The notes below the pieces were generated by a model. That model had not been told where the DNA came from. It saw only the letters and a list, made by a program, of their open reading frames with translations, and searched no databases. Positions 44,790 through 52,292 of a stretch of DNA of 64,000 nt are shown here, piece after piece. Both the position numbers and the translations under genes were made by a program. Numbering within the stretch: the first letter of the stretch is position 1; each line of letters opens with the position of its first letter. Location of the stretch: the NCBI RefSeq assembly GCF_038007465.1, contig NZ_JBBOXF010000001.1, forward strand, positions 1,739,001 to 1,803,000, written 5' to 3'. Source of the DNA: Sporosarcina sp. FSL K6-1508 (GTDB lineage Bacteria > Bacillota > Bacilli > Bacillales_A > Planococcaceae).

Positions 44790-45085
44790 ATAATAAATGG
44801 ATTGCACTGATAGCTCCCTTTTCTTTACCTACTTCTATTCACATGTTTATAAATAAAGAAAACTTGAATGTGTTGAATATACGTACAATGCTTGTAGCAA
44901 TCATTGTACTCATGTGATGTAAATGGTTATTTCGCGTACAGCCTATTTATACAGCTTATGTAGAAAGTAATAATGTTCTTTCAAGACCGTACTTAATCTC
45001 TGAAAAGAGGAATTCAAAAACACCATTAATTGAGATGTTTTTTTATACCAAGTAGACTATATATAAATCCATTACCCCTGTTCTC
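44790..45085. other. gene-free, decayed stretch
   Basis: No supported frame or array unit. Confidence 0.45.
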
Positions 45086-45217
45086 TTTAAAAAAGAATCA
45101 AAAATAGTTGAGGAACGTGGCAAAATAAAGTTCAAGGTAAATATAGTTGAAACGGTTGAAATAGATGGGAAAATCTATATTAAAACTGACAATCGTCGTT
45201 TATTGCCGATTAAATAG
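45086..45217 (+). pseudogene. C-terminal fragment of unknown protein
   Basis: L-F-K-K-E-S-K-I-V-E-E-R-G-K-I-K-F, then V-E-I-D-G-K-I-Y-I-K-T-D and a stop, followed by its terminator. No start. Confidence 0.45.
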
Positions 45218-45220
45218 CAG

Positions 45221-45254
45221 AGGACGCAAGTTTATTATTACTGGCGTCCTTTTA
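45221..45254 (+). terminator. terminator
   Basis: AGGACGC pairs with GCGTCCT, then TTTAT. Confidence 0.7.
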
Positions 45255-45312
45255 TATACGTGATTACATATTACTGGTATTCCATGTTTAAAATCGCAAG
45301 GGGGTAAATTAC

Positions 45313-45963
45313 ATGAAATCAAAACTATTAATCGGTGCGGTTGTTCTTGCGGTTGGCATTGCAATTGTGGGGGTACGTGAATACACGGGAATTGAGAAGG
45401 TAAGCGGCGGCAAAGTAAAGAACGAAACGGTTGTCGAAGTTCCGAGGGTATCGACCGCGCCCGAAACTAGAAAGTACGACAAGGAAGTCGGTGAATGGGC
45501 TTCGGCAATGATCACGTTGCTTTCCGAACCTATGGACGACCCGAAATTGGGGGAAGCGAACAACGACGAAGGTTTCGAATATTATTTGAAGGCACAAGAG
45601 GTCATTTGGGCTTTCCCGACACATTTGATTGTTGAGGATAAGGAAATCGAAAAAGAACATTCGAATTTATTCCTTCTTTCAAGTTACATCGGACACAACC
45701 AATTTGTCCGCACGGCACATTTAGACCCGAATGGGCAAGCGAAAGAAGATACGTCACTTTCCGACCAATGGAAACCGACCGATGATGATATGCGACAAGC
45801 GTTCGAATATATGAAGCAGATTGTGTACGACATTGACGTTGAAGTCAATCATGGTGGCGAAGGTGAAACGTTTGGCGTGACCCATCTATTGAATGGCGAT
45901 AAGACTTCCAAAATGGAGGATTTTGTCACAGGGAAATCAAGTAGGATAGGAAGGAATGATTAA
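45313..45963 (+). CDS. exported protein of unknown function
   Basis: 216 residues, AAGGGGG before ATG 45313. N-terminal helix (4-20), then a charged soluble domain with H-S-N-L-F-L-L-S-S-Y-I-G-H-N-Q-F and N-H-G-G-E-G-E-T-F-G-V-T-H-L-L-N. Codons are noticeably richer in G/C (CCGACC, GACGAC) than in neighbours, suggesting separate origin, perhaps phage or plasmid. Followed by a group II intron scrap. Confidence 0.65.
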   Translation: MKSKLLIGAVVLAVGIAIVGVREYTGIEKVSGGKVKNETVVEVPRVSTAPETRKYDKEVGEWASAMITLLSEPMDDPKLGEANNDEGFEYYLKAQEVIWAFPTHLIVEDKEIEKEHSNLFLLSSYIGHNQFVRTAHLDPNGQAKEDTSLSDQWKPTDDDMRQAFEYMKQIVYDIDVEVNHGGEGETFGVTHLLNGDKTSKMEDFVTGKSSRIGRND

Positions 45964-46060
45964 CTCCCGAACTCTCACACCACCGTTCGTACCGTTCGGT
46001 ATACGGCGGTTCAATTAAGATGGATGAGAAATGTCTTGTGATCCTATCTACTGGCAAAAG
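45962..46060 (-). other. possible group II intron 3' remnant
   Basis: On the minus strand GAACCGCCGTATACCGAACG then GTACGAACGGTGGTGTGAGAG resembles the conserved structured segment that follows the reverse transcriptase frame of bacterial group II introns. No reverse transcriptase frame is present. Confidence 0.5.
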
Positions 46061-46113
46061 CCTCTTTCTTGATTGCAGGTTCTAACACAATGTCGTATGA
46101 ATAAAAAAATGCT

Positions 46114-46240
46114 TATCTTCAACTAACTAGATGCTTTACTTCGGGAAGAAGTAAAGCCCTTTTCCTTATTGAACTAAAGGGGCAGGTTAGTTGAAAAGTA
46201 TTGTTTAACTTGTGTTCAACATTCGGGCCATTTTGTTGAG
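46114..46240 (+). repeat. array repeat, full composite unit
   Basis: CTTCAACTAACTAGATGCTT with GGGAAGAAGTAAAGCCC, then TTGAACTAAAGGGGCAGGTTAGTTGAA and GTTCAACATTCGGGCCATTTTGTTGA. Confidence 0.85.
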
Positions 46241-46277
46241 GATAAATTAGAAAGAAAAAATGAAGGTGGGATGAAAT

Positions 46278-46595
46278 ATGTTCGATGCTGGTTGGCTTAA
46301 CATCGGCAGTTTGGTACTTGGATTAGTAGCTTGGATAATTCCTGTTATTAATCTTGCGACAGGTAAAAAACAGACGAATAAGAAATGGATTGCTCTTACC
46401 ATTATCAGTTTCAGCGCTTGCGCTATTGCAATATGTTTACAAATTTTTTATGACCTTTACTTGGTAAACATTAAAGACTGGTCTGCTCTGTCGGAAATGC
46501 ATGGTGTAGCTGTTGCTTCAACGGTACTTGTAATTGTTACCATTTTATTAAATGCACTTACGTTGTTTTTATATCGGGATAGGGGCACATTGTAA
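46278..46595 (+). CDS. small integral membrane protein
   Basis: 105 residues; GAAGGTGGGA before ATG 46278. Three helices (9-27, 37-62, 77-99). Flanked by array repeats on both sides. Unknown function. Confidence 0.65.
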   Translation: MFDAGWLNIGSLVLGLVAWIIPVINLATGKKQTNKKWIALTIISFSACAIAICLQIFYDLYLVNIKDWSALSEMHGVAVASTVLVIVTILLNALTLFLYRDRGTL

Positions 46596-46653
46596 AACAA
46601 TCGGGCGCGATTGTCATACAACGTTGTGCTGCAATTGGGCCATTTAATTCAAT
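46596..46653 (+). repeat. array repeat, junction of two second-type modules
   Basis: AACAATCGGGCGCGATTGT, CATACAACGTTGTGCTG, then CAATTGGGCCATTTAATTCAA: the downstream module of one gene joins the upstream module of the next without stems 1-2. Confidence 0.75.
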
Positions 46654-46669
46654 GAAGGGGATGTGAAAA

Positions 46670-46945
46670 GTGGAAAGGAGGTATAGTAAGTACTCCGTGA
46701 TTCTAATTGTCGTTGGGATTTTTATTGCGTATATGATTTTTCCTCCTATCAATATAACATTTGGAGTGTGGTCCATGGTAGCCATCCCCATTGGTTTCAC
46801 TATCTATTTAACAGGTATAACACTTGGAATTATCGCTTTTTTTAAGAAGGAAAAAGGGTTTATTAAATATATCGCGTTAATTTCCATTGCATTAGGTGTT
46901 TTATATGTTGTATTTCTCTTAGCAATATTCGGAGGGGAGATTTAG
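46670..46945 (+). CDS. small integral membrane protein
   Basis: 91 residues from GTG 46670 (AAGGGGATG upstream). Three helices. Unknown. Confidence 0.6.
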   Translation: MERRYSKYSVILIVVGIFIAYMIFPPINITFGVWSMVAIPIGFTIYLTGITLGIIAFFKKEKGFIKYIALISIALGVLYVVFLLAIFGGEI

Positions 46946-46961
46946 TTTGTTAAAAAGTAAT

Positions 46962-47020
46962 AATTCCGTAAACGGGCGCTTTTGTCATGTAACGTTGTAC
47001 CAGAATCGGGCCATTTTTTT
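46962..47020 (+). repeat. array repeat, junction of two second-type modules
   Basis: AATTCCGTAAACGGGCGCTT, TGTCATGTAACGTTGTACC, AGAATCGGGCCATTTTTT: same layout as 46596-46653, including the shared CAT-TAACGTTGT centre. Confidence 0.75.
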
Positions 47021-47052
47021 TAAAATAAGATTCAACAAGAAAGGAGAAAATA

Positions 47053-47460
47053 TTGAAGAAAACATTTCTTATTTTAATATTTTTCGTCACAACTTTGATT
47101 TTGGTTGCTTGTGGGGGATATACGCCCGATAACAATTGGGTGTTGGAAAAGGATAGATTGAATGAAGATCCTGAAATTGAAAACTTTGTGACTAGTCTTC
47201 AGGATAATCCTGATAAAAGAGGATTTAAAGTATTTACAATATCAGAAGGTAGAAAAATGGTAGTTATATCGACTGGAGATGTTGAGAGATCATTGGAACT
47301 AGATAATGTTAAAGTAGATTCAGGAAATACCAAAGTTATATTAAAAGAGATGGAAAATAAAAACGATGAAGCTAATCCGTACATTATGGTTGGCATAAGT
47401 GCTATAAAGGGTGAGCTTTTCATTCAGGATACAGATGGGAATAGTTATGACGAGTTTTAG
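47053..47460 (+). CDS. lipoprotein of unknown function
   Basis: 135 residues from TTG 47053 (AAAGGAG upstream). Lipobox L-V-A-C at residues 17-20 after a hydrophobic signal. Mature part acidic, beta-rich (R-K-M-V-V-I-S-T-G-D-V-E-R-S-L-E). No family recognised. Confidence 0.7.
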   Translation: MKKTFLILIFFVTTLILVACGGYTPDNNWVLEKDRLNEDPEIENFVTSLQDNPDKRGFKVFTISEGRKMVVISTGDVERSLELDNVKVDSGNTKVILKEMENKNDEANPYIMVGISAIKGELFIQDTDGNSYDEF

Positions 47461-47469
47461 GGAATTCCT

Positions 47470-47524
47470 AAACAATTGGGCGCAGTTGTTGAATAAGCAC
47501 TATGCTTTAATCGGATTAGATTGA
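47470..47524 (+). repeat. array repeat, second-type module
   Basis: AACAATTGGGCGCAGTTGTTGAATAAGC then a TAATCGGATTAGATT scrap, ahead of a 57-residue gene. Confidence 0.7.
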
Positions 47525-47583
47525 AAAAAATGTATGTTAAAATTCGAACAAAATAAATTTAGATGTAGGGAGATGACTACTTT

Positions 47584-47757
47584 ATGAAAAAAAGAATTTC
47601 TATAGGATTAACAACGATAGCTATCATTACTTTTGGTGTTTTTACTTATTATGGGTCTTTGACCGAGGCTAATAAGGAAACCGACAGTATTGTAATAGAT
47701 AAAAATGGAGAAGTAGTAGAACCACTTAGTGGTAACAACGATAATAGGGGTCATTAA
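47584..47757 (+). CDS. 57-residue exported peptide
   Basis: GTAGGGAG lies upstream of ATG 47584. M-K-K-R-I-S-I-G-L-T-T-I-A-I-I-T-F-G-V-F is a signal or anchor; the rest (K-E-T-D-S-I-V-I-D-K-N-G-E-V-V-E) is polar. Size and layout recall secreted signalling prepeptides such as Phr, but no Rap-type gene is adjacent, so this is only a comparison. Confidence 0.6.
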   Translation: MKKRISIGLTTIAIITFGVFTYYGSLTEANKETDSIVIDKNGEVVEPLSGNNDNRGH

Positions 47758-47813
47758 TACACATTAATATCAGCAGACATTTTTCTTAACGTTCTATTTG
47801 TACCAATACTCTC

Positions 47814-47887
47814 TTAAGCAATCGGACTCAATAGTTTAATAAGCGTCGCTGCTCTAATTCAACTAACGGGTGTGTTAGTTGAATTAG
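47814..47887 (+). repeat. array repeat with perfect 14-bp stem
   Basis: AAGCAATCGGACTCAATAG module, then CTAATTCAACTAAC-GGGTGT-GTTAGTTGAATTAG, a perfect stem. Confidence 0.9.
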
Positions 47888-47932
47888 AAAGGGTTTTACA
47901 AATTAGTCATGTCTAATATGTAAAACCCTTTA
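47888..47932. terminator. strong terminator between array units
   Basis: AAAGGGTTTTACA pairs with TGTAAAACCCTTT, then TAATTTTT. Confidence 0.8.
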
Positions 47933-47982
47933 ATTTTTCTATCTTTTATCAAATTAGGTCTTGATAACTTTGGCAGCACTTT

Positions 47983-48019
47983 TCTTCTTGAACTAACGGG
48001 GCAGGTTAGTTCAAGAAGA
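47983..48019 (+). repeat. array repeat with compensatory stem changes
   Basis: CTTCTTGAACTAAC-GGGGCAG-GTTAGTTCAAGAAG, perfect 14 bp. The common CAAC/GTTG pair is here GAAC/GTTC. Confidence 0.9.
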
Positions 48020-48070
48020 TGGAGGATTAATTCTTATAGAAATAGAATGACGCTTTAGGAGGTGGATTCA

Positions 48071-48592
48071 ATGAACATAAGAAAAGCTACTTTATCTGAT
48101 GCCAAGGGTATAGCGAAAGTCCACGTTGATAGTTGGAAATCTACTTATATAAACATTATTCCAGATGAATTTTTGGAGACATTATCATATGACCAACGAA
48201 CTGATTTGTGGAATCGCAATATTTCTAAAGAGGGAAATTACGTCTTTGTCGCAGAGAATAATGAGAGAGAAATCGTAGGATTTGCAGATTGCGGAAAAAG
48301 AGATGGTAATAATGTTGATAATTCTGGTGACTTAACATCTATTTATCTCCTTGAAGAATATCAAGGAAGAGGAGTTGGGAAACAATTATTGAAACAACTA
48401 GTTCTTCAATTTGAAGAACTAGGCTTCAATAGAGTTTTTGTGGAGGTGTTAGAAGACAATAAAACTCGGTATTTCTATGAATATTATGGTGCTAATTTAC
48501 TTGAATCCGAAAAGACAACAATTGCAGGTACTGAATTGAATCTTCTTATATACGAATGGAATAACCTTAACGAATTAATATCTAAACTCTAA
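48071..48592 (+). CDS. GNAT N-acetyltransferase
   Basis: 173 residues; AGGAGGTGG precedes ATG 48071. I-R-K-A-T-L-S-D-A-K-G-I-A-K-V-H-V-D-S-W at the start, acetyl-CoA motif Q-G-R-G-V-G-K-Q-L-L, and V-L-E-D-N-K-T-R-Y-F-Y-E later. Substrate unknown. Array repeats flank it closely (48019, 48600). Confidence 0.9.
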   Translation: MNIRKATLSDAKGIAKVHVDSWKSTYINIIPDEFLETLSYDQRTDLWNRNISKEGNYVFVAENNEREIVGFADCGKRDGNNVDNSGDLTSIYLLEEYQGRGVGKQLLKQLVLQFEELGFNRVFVEVLEDNKTRYFYEYYGANLLESEKTTIAGTELNLLIYEWNNLNELISKL

Positions 48593-48599
48593 CTCACAT

Positions 48600-48655
48600 C
48601 CTCTTCAACTAACGGGGCAGGTTAGTTGAAGAGGATTGTTGAACTTGAGTCCATT
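48600..48655 (+). repeat. array repeat, perfect stem 2
   Basis: CCTCTTCAACTAAC-GGGGCAG-GTTAGTTGAAGAGG: 14-bp perfect stem, 8 bp after the GNAT stop codon. Confidence 0.9.
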
Positions 48656-48720
48656 TAAAATAGGTGAAATGGAAAATTTCTTTGATAATAGTAGTTAGTT
48701 CGGGAAGGGGAGTGAGAAAT

Positions 48721-49062
48721 TTGTTTTACAGAAGGAAGTTCTACATTGTAAAGAATGAATTTGTTGCCATTTTTAATGCCCATTTTAATGAGAATAATTT
48801 ACCTAATCAGATAAAACATGGTGCAAGATTAACGGGAAGATGGATGATTCCAAATGATGAAGATACTACTGAAATATTCGCTATTTGGGAATACGACAGT
48901 TACGAAGACTACGGTGAAATTGAGAAAAGTGTAAGAAGTGACAAAGCACACGTTCAACGAGTTCAAGATTGGTATGATAAACATGGCGGGAGAGATTATG
49001 TCATCAATAATTATTTATTAGAAGTGAGGAACGAAGAGATAAAAACAACATTGGATAAATAA
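48721..49062 (+). CDS. NIPSNAP-family protein
   Basis: 113 residues from TTG 48721 (GGGGAG upstream); the frame from 48664 starts too early. F-Y-R-R-K-F-Y-I-V-K, H-G-A-R-L-T-G-R-W-M and I-W-E-Y-D-S-Y-E-D-Y are NIPSNAP/ferredoxin-fold motifs. Cytosolic, role unknown. Confidence 0.8.
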   Translation: MFYRRKFYIVKNEFVAIFNAHFNENNLPNQIKHGARLTGRWMIPNDEDTTEIFAIWEYDSYEDYGEIEKSVRSDKAHVQRVQDWYDKHGGRDYVINNYLLEVRNEEIKTTLDK

Positions 49063-49073
49063 TGCTAACTATT

Positions 49074-49134
49074 TACTGAAACTAACGGGTGCATTACTTC
49101 AATTAGAGGTTAAGCAGCCTTTTCATCTTCAACC
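49074..49134 (+). repeat. array repeat, stem 1
   Basis: TGAAACTAACGGGTGCATTA to AGAGGTTAAGCAGCC and the first arm of stem 2 (CATCTTCAACC). Confidence 0.8.
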
Positions 49135-49210
49135 ATTTTCATCAGTAAGTATGGAGCGGACATGGGTATTAAACGATGCAGGTTAGGGGATCGTATCGGG
49201 GGGGATGTAG

Positions 49211-50248
49211 ATGAGAATGTTAAAGAGGATCATCATAGGGGGATTCGCTGCAATTGTGGTTCTACTTGCGGGATGTGAGGAGGAAAAGAAGGCGGTTGCT
49301 GACTTGGTGAAGACGGAGACTGTTGAAGAGATCCTTCAAGTAGATGAAACAGTAGTCGATGATTACTGGACGCAGCCGATTGATTCGCAGATATGTCAAA
49401 CAATAGGTGAATGCCGCGATTTAGGGGATACATACGGAAGCGAACATTTCACCAGTTTTTTAGGAGAACTCAAAGCTTCAGACCAGATGTCGTATTTGAA
49501 TGTGGCCACGGAAGAAGATGAATCTGTTCTTGCTATTGCTACTAATGAAAAGGAAGATGAAGAATCCATTATCGCTCGCTATGAATTAATAGAAGAAGAA
49601 TTTGTTTTGACGAAAGGCGAAGAAGCGAGCATCTTCAAAGGCATAGCTGATATTGTACTTGCATTGTACGATCGAAATAAAGTGAATTTACAAATCCTTG
49701 ATTTTCAAGAGGACGTTTACCCGTATGTTGATGTTTATGAGGGGAAATTGGTGATGCCTTCTAATTTGATAACGCATTGGCTTCAGTCCGCTACGGTAAG
49801 TACACTGATTCATGAATATGGCCATATGCTGACATGGAATGAAGCGGATTTTGTCATTTCGGAGACATGTGCAGCAGATCAATTTCACATGAAGCCATAC
49901 TGGGAATGTTATAACACTGACAGTTATATGAATCTCTATTATCAAGCTTTTTTGAAGGAATATGAGGAGCGATGGTTACAGGCTGGTAATAGGACTGCGG
50001 AAGAGCGAATTGCTTTTTATGAAAAACATAAGGATTCATTTGTGACAACTTATGCTACGGTTAATCCCTATGAAGATATTGCGGAGTCTTTTTCTTACTT
50101 TATGTTAACTCCGTACAATGCCAACCCTCAAACGATACCAGCTAGAAAAGTGAACTTTTTTTATCAGTTTCCAGAACTGGTCGAGTATCGGGCGTTTGTA
50201 CTTAAGGAGTTGAAAGTTCGAAAAGACGAGATGTGGTCCTTTTATTGA
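49211..50248 (+). CDS. zinc metallopeptidase lipoprotein
   Basis: 345 residues; GGGGGGG lies before ATG 49211. Lipobox L-L-A-G-C (18-22), acidic linker, then a catalytic helix T-L-I-H-E-Y-G-H-M-L-T (~198-208), an H-E-x-x-H zincin, with a probable third ligand in the P-Y-E-D-I-A-E-S-F-S segment (~292-301). Membrane-tethered protease outside the cell, substrate unknown. More G/C in codons than neighbouring small genes. Confidence 0.8.
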   Translation: MRMLKRIIIGGFAAIVVLLAGCEEEKKAVADLVKTETVEEILQVDETVVDDYWTQPIDSQICQTIGECRDLGDTYGSEHFTSFLGELKASDQMSYLNVATEEDESVLAIATNEKEDEESIIARYELIEEEFVLTKGEEASIFKGIADIVLALYDRNKVNLQILDFQEDVYPYVDVYEGKLVMPSNLITHWLQSATVSTLIHEYGHMLTWNEADFVISETCAADQFHMKPYWECYNTDSYMNLYYQAFLKEYEERWLQAGNRTAEERIAFYEKHKDSFVTTYATVNPYEDIAESFSYFMLTPYNANPQTIPARKVNFFYQFPELVEYRAFVLKELKVRKDEMWSFY

Positions 50249-50311
50249 AGATGATACTCTAGTATACTACATGATCTTTCATAGAGTCGAGAACGTATGT
50301 ATAGTAAGCGA

Positions 50312-50340
50312 TATTCCGCAAACGAGCACGATTGCGGTCC
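50312..50340 (+). repeat. array repeat, second-type module with changed arms
   Basis: ATTCCGCAAACGAGCACGATTGCGG: CCGCAA/TTGCGG replaces CAACAA/TTGTTG, keeping pairing. A further scrap lies at 50434-50479 (GTTCCATTAAAGAGTGCG to AATAAGCGC). Confidence 0.7.
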
Positions 50341-50354
50341 ATCGATTATTAACA

Positions 50355-50430
50355 CACACTTAGTTGATTGGAGCGGAAGACGACCGACTCCCGTAGGATC
50401 ATCGGGACAGATAAAACAACCAACGGTATC
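50355..50430 (+). repeat. scrap of a common Bacillales repeat
   Basis: GATTGGAGCGGAAGACGACC, GACTCCCGTAGGATCATCGG then GACAGATAAAAC resembles the widespread GCGGAAGGCG...ACTCC repeat of Bacillus genomes. No gene lies in 50249-50683. Confidence 0.45.
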
Positions 50431-50683
50431 ACACTGTTCCATTAAAGAGTGCGTTTGTTTAATAAGCGCCTCTTTTTTTTGTAATCAAGTATCGGCTACC
50501 TTTATATGGTAGCATTTACTTATTGAGTAACGGAGTTAACTATTTCCGTGAACTGGCGTTATGTAACCTGCTGTGCATAGACCATACAAGCCCGTTCAGC
50601 GATTGATTCGATGTTATGCCGGATAATCTCGATAAATTGGATAATTACTGTAATATTAGATTGAAAAGGAAGTGAAATAACAT

Positions 50684-50797
50684 ATGAGCATAAAAAAAAG
50701 GCTCGGAATATTCTTCATTGCGATGTTGATAACTATGCTTGTTATTATCCCTTTACTTGGCAATCCATTATATCCCTTGTTTGATTTATTTAAATAG
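50684..50797 (+). CDS. 37-residue membrane peptide
   Basis: AAAAGGAAGTG precedes ATG 50684. M-S-I-K-K-R-L-G-I-F-F-I-A-M-L-I-T-M-L-V is basic then hydrophobic, ending P-L-F-D-L-F-K. One helix. Unknown function. Confidence 0.5.
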   Translation: MSIKKRLGIFFIAMLITMLVIIPLLGNPLYPLFDLFK

Positions 50798-50828
50798 AAA
50801 TAAGCTTCCTGCCTTTCGTGACAGCTTT

Positions 50829-50865
50829 TGCTTATTGGACTAAAGAGGCAGGTTAGTTTAATAAG
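50829..50865 (+). repeat. array hairpin repeat
   Basis: CTTATTGGACTAA-AGAGGCAGG-TTAGTTTAATAAG: 13-bp stem using two G-T pairs. Confidence 0.85.
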
Positions 50866-50969
50866 AATAAAAAGAAAACCTAATTATAGTTTTTAAAAAG
50901 ATTGTTCATTTAACACGAAGTTTGATTATATAAATAAAGATTGATGATTTTAAATAAATGAATTGAAGT

Positions 50970-51006
50970 TATCTCCCCTCTAAAGGATGGCTTAGAGGGG
51001 GATAAA
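50970..51006. terminator. hairpin upstream of MerR gene
   Basis: TTATCTCCCCTCTAA pairs with TTAGAGGGGGATAA; no T-run, so it could equally be a regulatory structure. Confidence 0.5.
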
Positions 51007-51143
51007 CTCTAATTGAATATTTATGTTAATATAATTGTGAATACTGGGATTAAATATTTAATCATATTAATAAGGTCCGTGATAGTAGAGTAAATATTTA
51101 AAATCACTCAATGAATAGTATACCTTTAGGAGGTCAATATGAA

Positions 51144-51503
51144 ATGGAAAGGAATACATATAGAACAAGTCAATTATTTGAAATTCTAGGTGTATCAAGA
51201 GATGCACTTAGATATTACGAGAAACAAGGAATTGTAAAACCAAACCATGATGAATCAAATAATTATCGACAATATAATGATTATGATATTTATACATTAT
51301 TGGTTGCAGATTTTTATATAAAGAGAAACTTCTCGATGAAAGAAGTTAGAAAACTACAAGAAGGAAGAGCAATAGAAGAACTGGAAACTTTATTAGAAAT
51401 AAAAGCCGAACAATTAGAAGAAACCATACGAAATAATAAATTTATGCTTCAAAAAATAAAAGAAACAAAAGTATTCTGTGAGGGATTAAAAGAACACTTA
51501 AAC
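51144..51503 (+). pseudogene. MerR-family regulator, 5' part, interrupted by IS66
   Basis: ATG 51144 lies behind AGGAGG. MerR winged helix: T-S-Q-L-F-E-I-L-G-V-S-R-D-A-L-R-Y-Y-E-K-Q-G-I and coiled-coil dimerisation helix to ~110. Cut after E-H-L-N by IS66; the remaining codons to 51551 are IS sequence. The C-terminal effector domain resumes at 53943. Joined length 269 residues. Confidence 0.9.
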
Positions 51504-51583
51504 GTAAGCGTCAAATACTCCCCACCTTCTAACCCCTTTCGTGTTATGTGATAATCACATTAACAATGTTAGGAGGTTTTTTC

Positions 51584-51907
51584 ATGACACGAGACGAACG
51601 GCGAGCCATGTGGCACGCACGGATTGAAGCATTTAAAGCGAGTGGTGAATCTAGTGTAACAGCCTGGTGTGCTACAAATAATATCTGTGTTCCAAGTATG
51701 TATACTTGGCTTAAAAAGGAATGGCAAAAAGTAGATACTGCACCTACAGCCCAGCAGTGGGTTTCGTTTGATACAATCGCTCCAAAGGTAAGTATGCCTT
51801 CCCAATTGACACTTGCGATAGGTGTTGTTTCCATTCAAATTGAAGAGGGATTCAACCCTACACTTTTAGGGGAAGTACTTCAGGTACTTCAAACGCATGT
51901 TAAGTAA
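51584..51907 (+). CDS. tnpA: IS66 accessory protein TnpA
   Basis: 107 residues; start ATG 51584 with TTAGGAGG. HTH-like W-H-A-R-I-E-A-F-K-A-S-G-E-S-S-V-T-A-W-C. Needed for IS66 movement. Confidence 0.9.
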   Translation: MTRDERRAMWHARIEAFKASGESSVTAWCATNNICVPSMYTWLKKEWQKVDTAPTAQQWVSFDTIAPKVSMPSQLTLAIGVVSIQIEEGFNPTLLGEVLQVLQTHVK

Positions 51908-52253
51908 AACACCCGTTGATTGTGTGTATTTAGCCTGCGGACGTACTGATTTACGAAAATCTATCGATGGATTAGCTGTCATCGTTCAAGAAAGCTTTCA
52001 GCTTGATCCGTTTTCCCCTAGTTTATTTGTCTTCTGTAATCGAAAGCGCGACAAACTGAAAATCCTACATTGGGATCATAATGGATTTTGGCTTTACTAC
52101 CGAAGGTTGGAAAACGGTCTATTCCAGTGGCCCGATGGACAAACAACCCAGCCACTTGCGATTAGCCATCGACAATTACACTGGCTACTTGATGGCTTAC
52201 CACATGAACAAAAACAAGCTCATCCAAAAGTTTCTGCAAAAATCATTATTTAA
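51897..52253 (+). CDS. tnpB: IS66 accessory protein TnpB
   Basis: 118 residues, overlaps tnpA by 11 bp. C-G-R-T-D-L-R-K-S-I-D-G-L and F-C-N-R-K-R-D-K-L-K-I-L are the family signature. Confidence 0.95.
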   Translation: MLSKTPVDCVYLACGRTDLRKSIDGLAVIVQESFQLDPFSPSLFVFCNRKRDKLKILHWDHNGFWLYYRRLENGLFQWPDGQTTQPLAISHRQLHWLLDGLPHEQKQAHPKVSAKIII

Positions 52254-52292
52254 AAAAAGGAATTCGTCGAGTCATGTCGAATTCCTTTTATT
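52254..52292 (+). promoter_or_regulatory. hairpin between tnpB and tnpC
   Basis: AAAAGGAATTCG...CGAATTCCTTTTA sits at the tnpC start, providing both AAGGAATT and a stem that could limit transposase expression. Confidence 0.5.

Noticed and set aside
47584..47757. Phr-type quorum peptide
   Set aside because: No Rap gene is adjacent and the C-terminus gives no clear pentapeptide; kept only as an exported peptide.
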